NCBI GenBank assembly: GCA_033964015.1
Contig: CM066914.1
Span: 17,377,637 to 17,441,636 of the forward strand
Length of the DNA: 64,000 nucleotides
Direction: 5' to 3'
Origin: Scolanthus callimorphus
Taxonomy: Eukaryota > Cnidaria > Anthozoa > Actiniaria > Edwardsiidae
Shown: positions 35,801-44,157 of the stretch, one piece after another
How the letters are laid out: each line of letters opens with the position of its first letter
How positions within the stretch are numbered: position 1 is the first letter of the stretch
Notes under the pieces: model-generated
Databases searched by the model: none
What the model was told of the DNA's origin: nothing
Seen by the model: the letters and a program-made list of their open reading frames with translations, nothing else
Program-made: the position numbers and the translations under genes

Positions 35801-37462
35801 TGAGGGGACAGGTTGGTTGCTTGGTCTCGTCGCCTTTTGTGTTGATCTCCTGAAGTTTCCTTCCATCAAGTATCGACCTCAGTCGCGCTCGCACATCAGG
35901 AACGGATTTCTTACCCCTTGGGACATTGATCAGTCGCATAACTTTTTCAAGGAAAGCTGAACCTTGAGCGTCGTAAGCGTTTTCAGGAACAGATTTCACG
36001 AGGTTACGATTTGGCGGGTGAATCGAAGACCTGTTTACCAAGGGGCAGCTATTAGAAGCAACTGACGCAACACGATCGGGTCGTTTATTCATAAACAAAT
36101 ATTTTCAGTAAACAGAAGGGCTCTGACTTGACTGCAAGGGTAATTTGGAGAAAAAGNNNNNNNNNNNNNNNNNNNNNNNNNNNNNNNNNNNNNNNNNNNN
36201 NNNNNNNNNNNNNNNNNNNNNNNNNNNNNNNNNNNNNNNNNNNNNNNNNNNNNNNNTTTTTATTCAAAGTACCTGCATTAACAAAATCAGCATGAAATTG
36301 CATATTTAGTTGAAAGCAACCTGAAACCCTAGAAATGACCTCAAACAGAGACTATTCTTCGAAATCCTACCCATCATCATGCAATCCCCCTACAAATGTC
36401 AATGTTGAATACCAATTTTTGTAGGCAGAAGAGTAAAGTTTTTGGTGGCAGTGTAAGGAAGTTAATAATATAGAAAATAACTAAAGAATAATCGTAAGGG
36501 CTTGTTTACATGGAGGTAAGCCATCCTGGCAAAACAGTTTTCAGACAGACAGTTTCAACATGTTGTCTGGCCTGTTTGCTGGGGATGACTTATTGTGCCT
36601 ATGCACAACTGTTCTCCTTATCAATTTGTGATGTGTTAATATGAGCGAGGCTGGCTAGCCTGGTATCCATGATGATGATGAAGCAGCTCTGGCAACCAGA
36701 CCTGCATCCCATTTGCACATTAACACAATGCAAAAAGTATCAGAAAAAGAGTTGAGAGGTTAGCCATCCTGACAATCGGGTGGAAACTGTCTAGTTCACT
36801 TACTGGGTTAACTTGGTCCATACCAAGATGCCCTATGTGGTAGGAGGGATCAAAGAGGGCAAGGCAGGTTGCATCTCAGCCTAACTAAAGTGTTTTGACA
36901 TAAATGGAATTCCACTAATTTGTTCTCCATTTATGCTTGACTAAGCATATTCCTTGTAATGATTGTCATGCATTTTCACTTTCAATATTAATATTAACAC
37001 AAGCTGTCTGTCTACAGTATATCATTTATCAGTCAGTAACATTGATTAGTTAACAGTTGACGCGGTTTCCATTGTTATTCGTAGGGAATTAACTCGGATA
37101 ATGGCTCTCAACAAACTAAAAGTCGGGGAGGGATTTGAATTCTCCAGGGAAAGGTTGGGGTTGATCAATAGAATTGAATTGAATTTCTAGGTAAATATAT
37201 TGCTCATTATGGATTCATAGGTAAATATATGGCTTATTATGGATTCATAGGTAAATAACTAGTTATTTACCGATGAATCCATAATAAGCCATATACTAAC
37301 CTGTAAATCACTACAGAAAATATCCCCCCCCCCCCCCGTAAACCTGAAAATACAGATAAAATCATGCCCAGGTTAATTGCATATCTAATCGTAGAGAACA
37401 ACCAACGAGCGCAAAATACCTGGAAACTTGCCTTCAGTTTCTCCATCTTGAATCAGTTCCAT
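32688..37462 (-). CDS. Unidentified multi-exon gene, lysine/serine-rich, model incomplete
   Basis: Several minus-strand blocks have coding texture and good splice sites: 37462-37420, 36061-35789, 34918-34709, 33850-33716 and 32831-32688. The first two join in phase 1, and the last two join in phase 0. The third is open from its acceptor to a TAG and does not match the phase of the second, so either an exon is missing (the N gap at 36157-36256 and repeats lie nearby) or there are alternative 3' ends or two genes. No domain is recognised; the products are basic and probably partly disordered. I do not assign a function. Confidence 0.5.
32985..33105. repeat. Inverted repeat ACTCCATGCTTGTCCAATTA
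   Basis: ACTCCATGCTTGTCCAATTA at the left and TAATTGGACAACATGGAGT at the right are inverted around a CG-bearing core. Likely a short MITE. Confidence 0.6.
33716..33850 (-). CDS. Exon of unidentified gene (lysine-rich)
   Basis: This 135-bp, phase-0 exon has a strong pyrimidine tract and acceptor TTTTGTAG and donor CAG|GTAACT. The 45 residues include LLPEALKQILKKSHLESKK and SGKAKTPKESEKQ. Only this frame is open. It joins in phase to 32831-32688. Confidence 0.5.
34230..34516. repeat. Element with GTGTAAGGTAATCC ends and GGAATCCGGAATCC array
   Basis: GTGTAAGGTAATCC is inverted at the right as GGATTACCTTACAC. The inside is an irregular array of GGAATCCGGAATCC units (period about 20-30 bp). Non-coding. 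Confidence 0.7.
34709..34918 (-). CDS. Possible terminal exon of unidentified gene (KKVKSWL end)
   Basis: The acceptor is TTTTGTTGTTGTAG. The frame is open for 69 residues to TAG, with SGKAKKPRKLPSRI near the start and TGYVKKQNGPKYTLGFKK near the end. The SGKAKKPRK stretch resembles SGKAKTPKE in the exon at 33850-33716, suggesting an exon duplication. Its relation to the other blocks is unresolved. Confidence 0.45.
   Translation of the reverse strand: MSASGKAKKPRKLPSRILSNREHKIRYLQTLHQAVNMTNHVTAIKLTGYVKKQNGPKYTLGFKKVKSWL
35090..35415. repeat. 31-bp minisatellite split by a GGCGTAGCCAGG element
   Basis: Units CAGTCGACTGGCTTTCTCTC + GGGATGAAAAC repeat about five times at 35095-35222 and twice at 35368-35415. 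Between them lies a 140-bp element with GGCGTAGCCAGG and inverted CCTGGCTACGCC ends. The minus-strand ORFs here are products of the repeat, not genes. Confidence 0.75.
35789..36061 (-). CDS. Exon of unidentified gene (VMRLINVPRGKK motif)
   Basis: About 91 residues, with a possible acceptor TTGCGTCAG and a good donor AAAG|GTAAAC. It includes SAFLEKVMRLINVPRGKK and VRARLRSILDGRKLQ, which look like an amphipathic helix pair. The open frame extends towards the N gap, so the true 5' border may be hidden. Confidence 0.5.
36157..36256. other. Assembly gap (100 N)
   Basis: Exactly 100 N, the usual placeholder for a gap of unknown size. It lies next to an exon of the unidentified gene and upstream of the 5'-truncated TRAF gene, so exons may be missing here. 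Confidence 1.
37190..37305. repeat. Tandem then inverted GGTAAATATATGGC repeat
   Basis: Three direct copies of TTATGGATTCATAGGTAAAT-like units (about 34 bp) are followed by an inverted copy across AACTAGTT, making a hairpin. It is AT-rich and non-coding. The C run at 37323-37337 lies just after. Confidence 0.65.
37420..37462 (-). CDS. Candidate small exon of the unidentified gene
   Basis: This 43-bp block lies between acceptor CAAAACAG and donor CCAG|GTATTT. It reads MELIQDGETEGKFP and ends in phase 1, matching the entry phase of the block at 36061. The initial Met directly after the acceptor could be coincidence. Confidence 0.35.
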
Positions 37463-38059
37463 CTGTTTTGATAGACACAACGTTATGCAAATTGAGCTGT
37501 AGCTGTCAGGGCGTGGTACAAATGAAAATAACCAGTAAGGACGTAGTTGCTTTTGTCTCTATTATTTTCGTTCTACAAAGGAGTTCTTTTGTCTGTAGTC
37601 TATTGTCCTCGTTCTTTGTGTTGAGGTATAGGGTATTGTTGTATTATCCAACCAGAGAGGAGCTTTAAGCAGCTACGTACCGACCAAAATAACAGCGCTT
37701 TAATGAGTTGCGATTTAAAAAAAAGGCCGCTTGATTGATTGGACTGGCTGTTGTACGAAAACAAAAGACGTAATTCGTGTTTGGAAACCTTTGTCAATCA
37801 TGGTTGAATAAAAGTTGTCATTCATTTTCTTCAGCATCACAACTTTATTGTGCATGGTAAAAATTAATTGCAATAAGTTTCTCTGGGGAACCCACTTCTA
37901 TGAAAGCAGCTAAATAACTAACAATAGTTCCTATTGGAATCCGCTATCGTTTTCAATTGTAAACTGTACTCCTTTTCAAAACTGTTCAATTCAATGAAAA
38001 GAATGCATTTCATTTGTTCCTGTTTTCTGAAAACCTTGTCAACTGTAAACTAAGTCCGT

Positions 38060-38156
38060 TAATTACCGCGATTCTCGGCAATAACCCCAATACATCCCTT
38101 GGGCCTACGGCCCTTGGGATGTATTGGGGTTATTGCCTCGAATCTCGGTAATGAAC
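38060..38156. repeat. Near-perfect hairpin, 45-bp arms
   Basis: ATTACCGCGATTCTCGGCAA... folds back on ...TTGCCTCGAATCTCGGTAAT with the core CCCTTGGGCCTACGGCCCTTGGG. Arms of about 45 bp surround a short loop. It probably derives from a minimal MITE. Confidence 0.75.
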
Positions 38157-38195
38157 TCTAACTTATCATGCATTTCACTTTCAATATTAATATTA

Positions 38196-38488
38196 CAGTC
38201 AAAAGACATGAAGCGTGCCCCCTAGAGTCGAACATTCAATTCATTATTCCATTATTGAATTCATTATTCAATCTAAAAATGCAATTGTCAATTCAATATT
38301 TAAAAAAAATGTTAAATGTTCAAATTTTGACTTCTGAATAAGCAATTCTTCACCCAGAGTAATTATTTAGATTAAAAAAAATTCAATATTGAATGAAAAT
38401 TGCATTTTGGGTTGAATAATGAAATCAATAATGGAATAATGAATTCAATATTCAACTCTAGGGGGGCATGCTTCATGTCTTTTGACTG
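38196..38488. mobile_element. Palindromic MITE, CAGTCAAAAGACATGAAG ends
   Basis: The 293-bp element has inverted ends CAGTCAAAAGACATGAAGCG and CATGTCTTTTGACTG and an AT-rich interior of repeated ATTCAATTCATTATT. A related empty-site-like flank (AATATTAATATTAACACAAG) occurs near 36990, from a local duplication. Confidence 0.75.
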
Positions 38489-38605
38489 AAACACAAGCTG
38501 TCTGTTTACAGTATAATCATTTATCAGTCCGTAATGATTATCATGCATTTTCACTTTCACATTAATTTTTTAAAAGGTGATATATTGCTAGAAAGGACTG
38601 CAAGG

Positions 38606-38818
38606 GTGTCATATCTGCCAACCCTTAAAACTCCAAAACGAGAGATTTTGTCTAAACGGGAGATTTGTCACAAATACAACAACTGTATGAGAAAATCGCA
38701 AGAAATTTACCTGGGAGATATACAGTAAATATATGGGAAAGTTTCAATTTTCTTCCGGGAGACTGAGGTTAAAAATCGCGAGTCTCCCGTGTAAACTGGG
38801 AGAGTTGGCAGGTATGGG
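38606..38818. mobile_element. MITE with ATATCTGCCAACCC-type ends
   Basis: ATATCTGCCAACCC at the left is matched by GAGTTGGCAGGTAT at the right, with internal GGGAGA/TCTCCC motifs. Length about 210 bp, non-coding. Confidence 0.6.
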
Positions 38819-39923
38819 GTGTGGTAAGCAGGTATGCCTCGATAGCCGTAGTGCTACTTGCGGGTGACTTTCAATATAAATTTATTTTATTTATTCTATT
38901 ATTGAATAAAAATGGTAAATGGCTATGTGGTGTGGTAAGCCTCATGCTATTAAATGAGATTTTGTCAGAATCAGATAAGTAGAAAATAAGGTATAAATTA
39001 CAATGGGTGATGGTTTGGCATTAATTTGGCATTGTTTCACAGTTAATTATCTGCATCCATTATGAACCCATTATGGGCTGCTGTATGCATGCTACCATTA
39101 TCAGCAATGTAGGTATCGCAGTGAAATAATGGTGTTAAGAAATAAACTTTTTTTGGGCATTTTACAGAAAGCTCATTTTGGTAGTAAAAAAATAATGGAA
39201 ACAGAGAATAATGGTCAGAAAATGTTGTAGAGAGCTCTTTCTTCTAATAAAAAATAATGCACTTAGTGGTAGATCAAGAAAACAGTTTTGGTTATCTACT
39301 GAATTAGTTTTCATCTGTGAAATAGAACGCACTGCTATACACTATGAAAGTCATTTCTATTGTATTCTCCATTTTAATTATGACTAGTAGACACTATTAC
39401 TATTACTGACTATTAGTTTTGTTTCACAGTTGGATGAAAACCACTCAGAATTACAGTATTCTATTAGAAAAGTTTAGTCATCTCTGACAACTGGACAACT
39501 TTGATTTGGGTCCCATTACTGGTGTGGATTACCAGGGCTGTGGTAAACAATTTCAGGGGGACTAACGAGGTGTGGCTAAGGGGGTCATTGGTTGTATGTA
39601 ACCACCCCCCTCCCTTTTTTGGGACAAGCATGCTGTGAACATTAAAGGAAAAATGGAGAAAAATGCCAGGGTCATCATACATTTTCAGTAGTTGTGACCC
39701 CCCTTCCCCCAATGCTGGCCATGCCCATGTCTATAGCACACCCCTCTGTGGCCTGTGGGTGGACAGTTCTGGTATTAGTTTATCCCAACTGTTTGTCCCT
39801 TGCACATTATAAGTCCAGGTTCAACTGTGTTATATTAGGCATTACAAACATCAGCAGGGTTTCTGACTAATTCTGTTTTTATAAAAACAAAGATATCTTA
39901 TTGTTTACTAAAATTTGTTGCAG

Positions 39924-40083
39924 TAAAAGTGCCAACCCTGTTTGTCCTGTTGATAATGAGCCTTTAGCACATGATGGTGTATTTAAAGATGTGTGCTGCA
40001 AGAGAGAGATCCTGTGCCTGTTTTGTTTTTGTCCCAATCGTCCTCTTGGTTGTGAGTGGAAAAAGGAATTACAGTACTTAGAG
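39924..40083 (+). CDS. TRAF exon: second half of RING and start of zinc fingers
   Basis: The acceptor is TTTGTTGCAG and the donor is GAG|GTGGGT. The 53 residues include the final RING pair in NPVCPVDNEPL, then VFKDVCCKREILCLFCFC and NRPLGCEW, as in TRAF2/3/5. The first RING ligands must come from an upstream exon that is not seen. Confidence 0.9.
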
Positions 40084-43000
40084 GTGGGTATGGTTTCTTT
40101 AACGTCCCTCTGGTTCAGGTTAATGTAGTACAGGTGAGGGACAGGACCTATGGTTTTACATGGTTATCCGAGAAAATGCGAAGGTCTAAGCATTTTGCAG
40201 ATCTTGAAACAAAGTTGGTCTGGTCAGGGTTTGAACTCCAAGCTCCAGCACAACAGCCCGGTGCTCACCTGATTCTACTTGTCTTTACATTGTTTATTCT
40301 GGATGTTACAATAAACCATCCAATAATTGCTTGATTAATTGCATAACGATGCTATTTCACCTGCTATTATTGTAGAATCATTTGCCTTCATGTGAGTATA
40401 AGGGATGCCAGTGCCCTAATCCTGGCTGCACCGCTGTAGTTGCCGAGAAAAAGCTACCTGAACACCAAACAATATGTCCTTACAAGCCTTCTGATTGTAA
40501 ATATTGCTCGCAAATTGTACCAGCTGCCCAAATGGAGGTAGGAATTTAATCACAAACATGAGATTTTGTGTTTTACTGTATATTAGAGGTCTTTGCATAC
40601 AGTTGTACTTGCACTGTAGTGATTCCATTCTTTATTTTTCTGTACTTAGGATCACTTCACAGAGTGTTCCAGATTTCCTATGACGTGCCCTGGTTGTGGA
40701 CAGAATAATATACCACGCAATGAACTAGAACACCACCAGACTGAGATTTGTGATCAAGCAGAGATTCCTTGTCCTTTTAGCAAAATGGGATGTGAATTTA
40801 AGGTACTAACATATGAGCTGGGATAAAATTGAGGAGTGTAAAAGTTAAACTTCTATTAATTTAAAGAGATTTTTTTGAAAATGTGATACCTGCCATATAA
40901 AATATCCATGAAACAATTTTCTTTGCAAATATTTTACTTTATTATTCAGCACATCGATGCACTGCCCAAATATGGTCATTGGAACGCCAATAGCTGTCTT
41001 CTGTACATGACAGCTATCCTGCGATATCCGTCTCTGAGGAAAATGTGATGTTTGAGCTCGTAAATAATACACAAAAGTCACTTTTTTCGGGGGTTTTTGT
41101 GCTATCGATGTGCTGAATAATAAAACCATTATCCTGCTCGATTTTGCAGAATATCGTCTGATTTTAGCCAACTCGGGACTTCGTCGGCTAAGTATCAGAC
41201 GATATTCTGCGCAATCTCGCAGGATAATGGTTAAATATTCCAGAAAATATCTGGAGGGGTGTGTGTGTGTGTGGGGGGGGGATGGATATTACTGGGACCA
41301 CACATTGAATCTGATATGCTCTTCTCACATGACTCCTTTTGAAGTAAAACACATAGAATTATCATTTTGTTAATTTACTAACTTGCGACTACGGTTGAGA
41401 ATTCAACCACCAAAACCTCTCAAAGCCTGTGTGAAAACAGCCAGAGCTTTTCACTAGTTTGGTTGACGGAAGCCAAACCGCGGTTTGTTAGTTGGCGTAG
41501 AGTTCGCTCTATTATGAAAATTGCAGTTAGCTCATACGGCAGACTCATGTTGCTAGGAAGTTGTCTACAGTCAACATTTGAAATCTTTTCTCGTATTCAT
41601 TTTTCAGGGACTCCGTGAAGCAATACAACAGCACAGCAAAGAACAGAGTGAAATTCATCTCAACCTCTTGGCCGATGCCTTGCGAGACTCGCAAGGAAAA
41701 CAATCAGAAATCATTGAGTTATTCAAGAAAATGACTGAGGATGTGCAGAGATTACAATACCAAGTATCGGAGCAAAGAGAAGCACTAGCAATGAGTAACC
41801 AGAATGCCCGAGCACTCCAGGGCAAGCTGAGCTTGGTCGAGAAAAACATTAGTGAACACAAGCGGGAGATCGCTGAAATCAAAGAACGTGTTCCGGTGAG
41901 TAGCCCGATGCTATATAGTTAATGTCTCACATTTGCGTTTTTGTAATTGTAATGCCTACTGGTTGATTGCATTTTTCTGTGTACAATCTATGCCTACATT
42001 ATCAGGAAACTAGGGGGCATAATTCAAATTCTTATTGTGTGAAATTTATCTCATGTTACAAAATGAGCGCGCACGGAGCTTTGAGGTAGTGCAATGGGTA
42101 TTTGTAGAACGAATTTTCAAAAATTGTTGAAATTCCAGTCTCCTGTACAACCTATTGTAGGTTCTCTCTTTTAGGTCCCAGAGTGTTTCCCTGGACAATC
42201 CGCTGTCGCACTCGGTCACACCTAGGAGTGGCATCCCTCAAGGAACAAAACTTGCGCCCCTCCCCTTCGCGGTGCTTGTATATAACTTAACTAGGCAATG
42301 GCATCTAAGGGCCAAGTGTGTGAATGACCTTGACTGTTGCGAAAGTCATCACTCGGATGTCAATAAGCATGTTACCTGTGTGCGAAAATGAAGTTAGCAG
42401 TTTTGCCACGGAACACGGCATGCACTTAAATGGCTCTAAATCCAAGGACATGCCTTATTGACTTCCTCAAGCATAAGCCTTTTCCTGTACCTCCCGTTTA
42501 CATACGGCTCTGTGATAGAGCGCGTCTCAACCCATACAGTTCTTGGGGTGAATATAGCGTCTGATTTATCTTGGAACGACCACTGCGAATATATTGCCAA
42601 GCGCTTATGACATCGGGTCTGACAACTCGCGAGTTTGTACAGGTATACAGTGTACTCATCAGATCCATCATGGAGCACGCGTCCCTGGTGTGATCTGGAT
42701 TGCTTGAATACTTGAGCAACCTCGTCGAATCTGTGCAGAAGGAGGCGTTACGTATCATTTTTCGATCGCTATCGTATCGTATTTTTCGATCGCTATCGTA
42801 CGAGCGCCGCGCACTGGCTTGCGAACGATTCTTAGTGAATCTGAGGTCGTCATCCCCCTCCATGGCGAGTCTGCGCCCTGGACTGGCGCTTCCCACACAT
42901 ATAACACCAAGTCTGACGCAGCCAGGCAGTGTGTACGAGTTCATAAATTGCAGCGCACAGACGGTTTCGTCACCCTGAACTATTCTTAACGCGTACTATT

Positions 43001-44157
43001 TATTCGTATTCCTATTCGTATGTTTACAGTGTTGACCCCTCTTGTAATTTAGCTGCTAAATTGAAGCTACAAAAAGAGAGAATAAACATATATTATTATT
43101 ATAACCCAGGCTGTGGAAATTTGAAGCAACCCATGTGGAAAGCCCTCATTCTGTTGTGGGCCTGTGGTAATTCCACAGTTGCAAATGAATACGCTGTGGA
43201 AATTCCAGGGTAAAATGAATGGCCCTGTGGAAATTCCAGGGTCAAAATCAACAAACCCTGTGGAAATTCCAGGGTCAACACAGCGACCCCTGTGGAAATT
43301 CCAGGTTCCTCGATAGGGGGTAACGCGATAAGTATAGAACAGCCCAATCTCCTATTAGCCTCTTTGGCGGTTGCTACTTTCGAGCGTTCTAAATTTTTGA
43401 TTGAATTTTTCTTCTCCCTAAGGGACCGTGCCAGGCCAGTAGCAATGATCAAGTAACTTTTCAACTGCAAGAGATAAGTACTGCCTTCCGAGAACAAGAG
43501 CGCAGACTAGTGTCTCTAGAAAGTGGAGCGGGGCGAGGGGGGAGCCTCAGCGGACCCATGTCCGTGGGGGCCACACCCATGATCGCTATGGGGCGCCGCC
43601 AGGACCGTAGTGAGCACCAGTTGGCCTTACATGACATCCAGCTAGCCGAACATGATCTCAAGCTACAGATGCTAGAGGCCACATCCTATGACGGTACTTA
43701 CATCTGGAAAATCGACGACTACTCGAGACGCTTCCAGGAGAGCTTATCCGGCAAGACCCCGTCCATCTACAGTCCGCCCTTCTACGTGGGGAGGTATGGG
43801 TACAAGGTGTGTTCCAGGGTGTATCCTAACGGGGACGGGATGGGTAAGGGCACGCATCTTTCGCTCTTCTTTGTCATCATGAAAGGCGAGTTCGACGCAC
43901 TCCTACCGTGGCCGTTCCGTCAGAAAGTCACCTTCAAGCTGCTGGACCAGGATAGACAGCATGATGTAGGGGACACCTTCCGGCCCGATCCTACCAGCAC
44001 CAGCTTCAGGAGACCCACCTCTAACATGAACATCGCCAGCGGCTGCCCATTGTTCATTGCGCACTCGAATCTTCAAAGCGGGTCTTACATCAAGGATGAC
44101 ACCATGTTCATTAGGATTTCGGTAGACACGACTGGACTGCAGCTGACGGGTTTCTAA
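39924..44157 (+). CDS. TRAF-family adaptor (TRAF3/TRAF2-like), 5' end missing
   Basis: Five exons join in phase: 39924-40083, 40376-40537, 40650-40802, 41608-41895 and 43423-44157 (TAA), giving 498 residues. They encode the second half of a RING (CPVDNEPL, then FKDVCCKREIL), TRAF-type zinc fingers, a coiled coil, and a C-terminal MATH/TRAF-C domain with strong class motifs (WKIDDYSRRFQE, YPNGDGMGKGTHLSLFFV, LLPWPF, IKDDTMFI). Known role: cytoplasmic trimeric adaptors that bind TNF-receptor-type tails through MATH and signal to NF-kappaB or JNK. The first exon enters after one base of a split codon, so at least one 5' exon with the start codon and first RING ligands is absent. I found no CGH-type RING text between 36257 and 39900; it may lie in the N gap or further upstream. 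MATH similarity looks closest to TRAF3 from memory. Confidence 0.93.
40376..40537 (+). CDS. TRAF exon: zinc finger region 1
   Basis: This exon encodes 54 residues, phase 0 on both sides (TATTATTGTAG| and GAG|GTAGGA). It is Cys/His-rich (CEYKGCQCPNPGC, then HQTICPYKPSDCKYC), as in zf-TRAF modules. Confidence 0.9.
40650..40802 (+). CDS. TRAF exon: zinc finger region 2
   Basis: This exon encodes 51 residues, phase 0 on both sides (TGTACTTAG| and AAG|GTACTA). It reads DHFTECSRFPMTCPGCG, then CPFSKMGCEFK. The last finger is completed by histidines in the next exon (QQH, EIH), which confirms the join. Confidence 0.9.
40910..41255. mobile_element. Nested palindromic element in TRAF intron
   Basis: Outer arms TTATTATTCAGCACATCGAT and inverse (40941-41125) are followed by a second palindrome, CCATTATCCTGC to GCAGGATAATGG (41128-41231). 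Neither encodes protein. A GT-rich and G-rich simple repeat follows at 41260-41281. Confidence 0.65.
41608..41895 (+). CDS. TRAF exon: coiled coil
   Basis: This exon encodes 96 residues with acceptor TTTTTCAG|GGA and donor CCG|GTGAGT. It begins GLREAIQQHSKEQSEIHLN, closing the last zinc finger, then forms a long heptad helix (for example LFKKMTEDVQRLQYQVSEQ), the TRAF-N trimerisation coil. Confidence 0.92.
42110..43103 (+). pseudogene. Degenerate LINE reverse transcriptase in TRAF intron
   Basis: Across frames it reads non-LTR reverse transcriptase text: SGIPQGTKLAPL at about 42227, a decayed catalytic-box region (KCVNDLD), GVNIASDLSWN, and the C-terminal LEYLSNLVESVQKEALRII at 42700. Multiple stops and frameshifts break it. 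An AATAAACATATATTATTATT tail follows, so this is a dead 3' fragment in the same orientation as TRAF. The class resembles CR1/L2/jockey-like elements, but assignment needs a search. Confidence 0.75.
43110..43310 (+). repeat. Minisatellite with GGAAATTCC units just upstream of the last TRAF exon
   Basis: Units of about 32-36 bp share CTGTGGAAATTCCAGGGT. Four perfect GGAAATTCC sites occur at 43198, 43229, 43262 and 43294, with degenerate units before them. GGAAATTCC fits the RelA/c-Rel half of the kappaB consensus. The array lies in the last intron, about 115 bp before exon 43423. Confidence 0.8.
43423..44157 (+). CDS. TRAF terminal exon: end of coiled coil and MATH (TRAF-C) domain
   Basis: This exon encodes 244 residues plus TAA. 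More helix (QVTFQLQEISTAFREQERR, HQLALHDIQLAEHDLKLQ) leads into a full MATH domain from TYIWKIDDYSRRF to FIRISVDTTGL. The acceptor is CTTCTCCCTAAG. The domain length and motifs are complete, so receptor binding should be intact. Confidence 0.95.
   Translation, partial: GPCQASSNDQVTFQLQEISTAFREQERRLVSLESGAGRGGSLSGPMSVGATPMIAMGRRQDRSEHQLALHDIQLAEHDLKLQMLEATSYDGTYIWKIDDYSRRFQESLSGKTPSIYSPPFYVGRYGYKVCSRVYPNGDGMGKGTHLSLFFVIMKGEFDALLPWPFRQKVTFKLLDQDRQHDVGDTFRPDPTSTSFRRPTSNMNIASGCPLFIAHSNLQSGSYIKDDTMFIRISVDTTGLQLTGF

Noticed and set aside
42498..42944. 148-codon minus-strand open frame in the TRAF intron
   Set aside because: It is antisense to the degenerate reverse transcriptase, which reads on the plus strand.
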